From Phycomyces blakesleeanus NRRL 1555(-) (lineage: Eukaryota > Mucoromycota > Mucoromycetes > Mucorales > Phycomycetaceae), in assembly GCF_001638985.1 (NCBI RefSeq), contig NW_017265138.1:1054001-1118000 (forward strand): DNA of 64,000 bases. Reading direction: 5' to 3'. The notes beneath the pieces are model-generated. The model made no database searches. It worked only from the letters and a program-made list of their open reading frames with translations, and had not been told where the DNA came from. A program made the translations under genes and the position numbers. This document shows, in pieces, positions 61,494 through 64,000 of this stretch. The first letter of the stretch is position 1. Each line of letters begins with the position of its first letter.

Positions 61494-62195
61494 CACCCTT
61501 GAACAAGTCATAAATGGCTTAGCCAGTATAATATATACCCTCCCAGTATTTTTGAGAGCAGCAAAAAAATAGGTCATAAGTGTATCTTAACGGAAGAGCA
61601 TAAACAACTATTATAATCTTTATTGATGCTAATCCCTCTGTTACTGTTGTTGAAATAACCAAGCATTTATTGAGGCAGTTTTTTGATCATTAAGTATCAT
61701 GTAACACTGTTAATAACTTTATGAAATGTGAATACAATCTTTTGTTGAAAGCAGTAGATTTTCATTCTATTGAGAGATAGAGTGGAGCAAAGATTGAGAA
61801 GTTATATAATTGAGAATGTAAGTAAAAAAAAAACAGACATAAACTTTCTTGCGAATTATATATTTCTTCAAAAATCTACTTTTGATATAAATATAAAACG
61901 CTTAAGAGCTTGGTTCAAAAAAGATACTTATACTATTGTTATCAGTCATACTATGAGAGCAAACAAAATGTTAATCTTAAGTGCCATATCCACTGTAGGC
62001 CTGATTACAGTCAGCATAAAGAAAGCAAGACCTTCTAAGAAGAGAAAAGCTGATCAATACATAGGCTCAGATACTGTAACAGATCTCTACATTAGTTTCT
62101 TGAAAATGACTCTTGATGAAATAGATAAATATTCACATATCAAAGATTATTATATAGCTATAGATAATACTCACATTTATAGTATGAGAACATAA
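61494..62195 (+). pseudogene. DDE (IS630/Tc1-like) transposase remnant, right part
   Basis: Three frames together show a mucoralean DDE transposase: CILTEEHKQLL near 61580-61612, IDANPSVTVVEITKHLL near 61620-61675, FHSIERD around 61750, and a frame of 141 codons from 61770 to 62195 with LRAWFKKDT, ILSAISTVGLITVSI and YYIAIDNTHIY, the last being the second DDE aspartate block (D-N-x-x-H changed to DNTHIY). Stops and shifts break it. The N-terminal part seems to lie left of the DIRS element. The family is the same as, or close to, the fragment at 46620-46817. Confidence 0.65.
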
Positions 62196-62891
62196 AGAGA
62201 TATATTGAGTAATAGGAATATAATTGTATGTATCTTCCCATGTATTCCCCTGAAATTATCTCAATTAAATTATTCTAGGCAGTGACAAAGAGTTAGGTTA
62301 AGCATCATAATTTTTTATAAAAAGATACTTTGTTCAAGAGAATCACAGAAGTCTGCAAAAATATGAAACAAAGTTATTTCAAAGGGTTCATCTTACATTT
62401 TTATCGGTGCTGGGATAAATGTCAAAACAAAGAGTCCATGTAAATATATCAATAACTTCACTAAAGATAGCAACGCAGACATAAGAATTAGATAAATGTA
62501 GAAACAGCAAATTAAATTAAAAGAAAAATTAGAGCTGAAAATAAAACGAAAAAACTGCCAACTCATTCATGAAAATCATCAGGATTGCCACTATTAACTC
62601 AATACTCACTTGTTGATGACAAAATCTAATTTTATATCACTTTTCTTTAATTCTACCAAACAAAACGCTCTGGAAAATACTATATATTTATGTCATTTAC
62701 ATGGATTTTGCTTATTCAAACAAGATAGACAGCAAGTGGGAAGTATAAACAGATGTGGGGAATAGAGAATACAGGAATATACAGACCCATACAATAAATG
62801 AAAGAAAAAAGTTTAAACTCAACTAAATAGAACATCTTTAATGCAAAGTTGTTGTGCTTTTTTTAAAAACTCTTCTCATTCAAATCTCACA
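62196..62891. other. AT-rich spacer before the Tc1-like transposase
   Basis: No gene supported; short unrelated open frames only. It may contain the 3' end of the DDE remnant and the terminal region of the Tc1-like element, but inverted repeats could not be identified by eye. Confidence 0.4.
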
Positions 62892-64000
62892 ATGTCTCAG
62901 CAAATCAATAAAAGTATTTCTAAGAAACAAAAAAAGCTTTCAGACTATGAAAAAGGACTTATTATCGGTGGTGCTCTCCATGATATTTCATTGACTACTA
63001 TTTCGGAGAAGACAGGCATACCCATGACAACTGTACATAGCACAGTTCAAAGATGGAAACAGAATGGCACGCCATTAACAGAAAAACGCTAAGGACGTCC
63101 ATCAATTTTGGGTGAGAGAGATTTACGCCAGCTTAAAAACGAAATGAAGAAAGATCGTAATGCCACACTTGGAGAACTTGTGGTGATCCAGACACTCGGA
63201 TGTTGGATTTATCACATATAAGAACATATTCATATTGGGATAGCGTAGTAGCTATCATCTTGTCAGTATAAAATTTATATAAATGATTAAGTAATCAGCC
63301 CAATAATTATTACAGTTAGTACTGTAGATAATATCTTAAAGATTGTTAAGATAATTATATCATACTGCCGGGTAAACTGTGTCAGATCGATATGGAGCTA
63401 ATTTAGTAGGAAGTCCTAAAGCTCTAGTATAAAAGAGAAAAGAATAGCTAAGAGCTAAAGAAGTACGATTTATGACTTGATGTCATAATTGTAACACCAA
63501 CACTAGTTAAGCAGTAAATACACTCTAATAACCAAATATAGTAAAGGAAGAAAGCCTTAAGAAACTAAGACGTAATGACAAGAGCAGATTGTGTTTTCTT
63601 ATAAAAAGGGACACTTTTTATTTATGAATAAAGACAACTGATACACAGTCTCAAAGTATTTCTATACGTCTCTATTATCAAATATTTTATTTTTCTATTG
63701 TTTCGTACCTGAAATACCACAGAACTCACAAACGCCATGAGACTCATGATTGGCAAATACATTTGCAAGAATACCATCCGCAAAGCTATTCGTAAGATCG
63801 GAATGTCTTCTTGCCATCCTGTGTTTAAGCCAAGGCTATCCAGAGCACATAAAAAGAAACGATTGTTGTTTGCTAAACGTTGCAAAGAAACCAATCAAAG
63901 ATGGGATCGTGTGATTTGGAGCGATGAGTCTCACTTTATGGTTTTCCCAAAGGATGGAAACCTTAGAATTTGGCGCTTTCCTCTGGAGAAGTTCAAGTCT
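62892..64000 (+). pseudogene. Tc1/mariner-like transposase split by a solo LTR, cut by the window end
   Basis: From ATG 62892 the protein begins with a Lys-rich start, then a paired-box-like helix-turn-helix (YEKGLIIGGALHD, TISEKTGIPMTTVHSTVQRW) and, after a TAA at 63090-63092, GRPSIL. At 63178 a 543-base insertion breaks codon CTC; beyond 63727 the same frame resumes with KYICKNTIRKAIRKIGM, the second helix-turn-helix, and reaches RVIWSDESHF, where the Asp begins the DDE/D catalytic triad. The rest lies outside the window. Apart from the TAA and the insertion the reading frame is clean, so the element was active fairly recently. Members of this family move by cut and paste at TA sites. Confidence 0.82.
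63179..63721. mobile_element. Solo LTR (543 bp) with 5-bp target duplication
   Basis: The insertion begins TGTGGT and ends ACCACA, so it has the TG..CA ends and short inverted termini of an LTR. It is flanked on both sides by the pentamer GAACT (63174-63178 and 63722-63726). Removing it together with one copy of the pentamer rejoins the Tc1-like transposase frame exactly. Length, ends and duplication fit a solo LTR left by recombination between the two LTRs of a Ty3- or Copia-type retrotransposon. A TATAAAA motif at 63601-63607 may be its promoter. No full-length partner is in the window. Confidence 0.85.

Noticed and set aside
63179..63721. The 543-bp block as an intron of the Tc1-like transposase
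   Set aside because: Its edges duplicate GAACT and have TG..CA ends, and the donor and acceptor positions that would restore the frame do not fit GT-AG at the exact joint.

Overview
The window is nuclear DNA of a filamentous early-diverging fungus, most likely Mucoromycota and probably Mucorales (inference from gene content; a Phycomyces-like genome would fit, but no species can be named). Supporting signs are very AT-rich spacers packed with TA, TTA, TTC and TATC microsatellites, several short GT-AG introns per gene, a CreA/Mig1-type zinc finger, a group III hybrid histidine kinase, a B12-pathway methionine synthase reductase, and DIRS, tnp2, LINE and Tc1-like transposons. Exon boundaries were worked out by hand from splice signals and reading frame, so each multi-exon model is checked by phase but not by RNA data.

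Layout. From 1 to 35.7 kb is a gene-bearing, repeat-poor arm: CreA/Mig1-like C2H2 repressor (1240-1929), secreted ascorbate-oxidase-like multicopper oxidase (6327-8512), a TA-flanked MITE (12364-12541), a kelch membrane protein with one in-frame TGA (12806-15898), a small unknown C/H-rich protein (16849-17794), a giant 2868-residue group III histidine kinase with 23 tandem 92-residue HAMP units (18084-27363, minus), a 194-residue homeodomain protein (29444-30375), the complex III assembly factor Cbp4 (31250-31557) and the ER translocon-associated CCDC47/PAT subunit (31808-33591, minus).

From 35.7 to 46.8 kb is a transposon graveyard: two broken CACTA-type tnp2 transposase copies pointing away from each other, with a degenerate LINE between them, then an unknown five-exon gene with one in-frame TAA and a DDE-transposase scrap. 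From 47.3 to 56.3 kb is a second gene island: an MGCC-anchored ubiquitin-like protein, TFIIIB subunit Bdp1, methionine synthase reductase and an F-box/LRR protein.

From 57 kb to the end are nested transposons: a 4.2-kb DIRS element with terminal inverted repeats and an internal complementary region, apparently inserted into an older DDE transposon, followed by a Tc1-like transposase that is split by a 543-bp solo LTR with a 5-bp target duplication and runs off the window.

The host genes do not form a pathway. They cover carbon repression, osmosensing, respiratory assembly, membrane-protein biogenesis, Pol III transcription and B12-dependent methionine synthesis. The most notable feature is the HAMP array, which is much longer than in the described Nik1/Os-1 kinases and carries near-identical DNA blocks that suggest ongoing unit turnover. 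Many stops in the transposons read as TGA or TAG where CGA or CAG would fit, which suggests decay by cytosine deamination.
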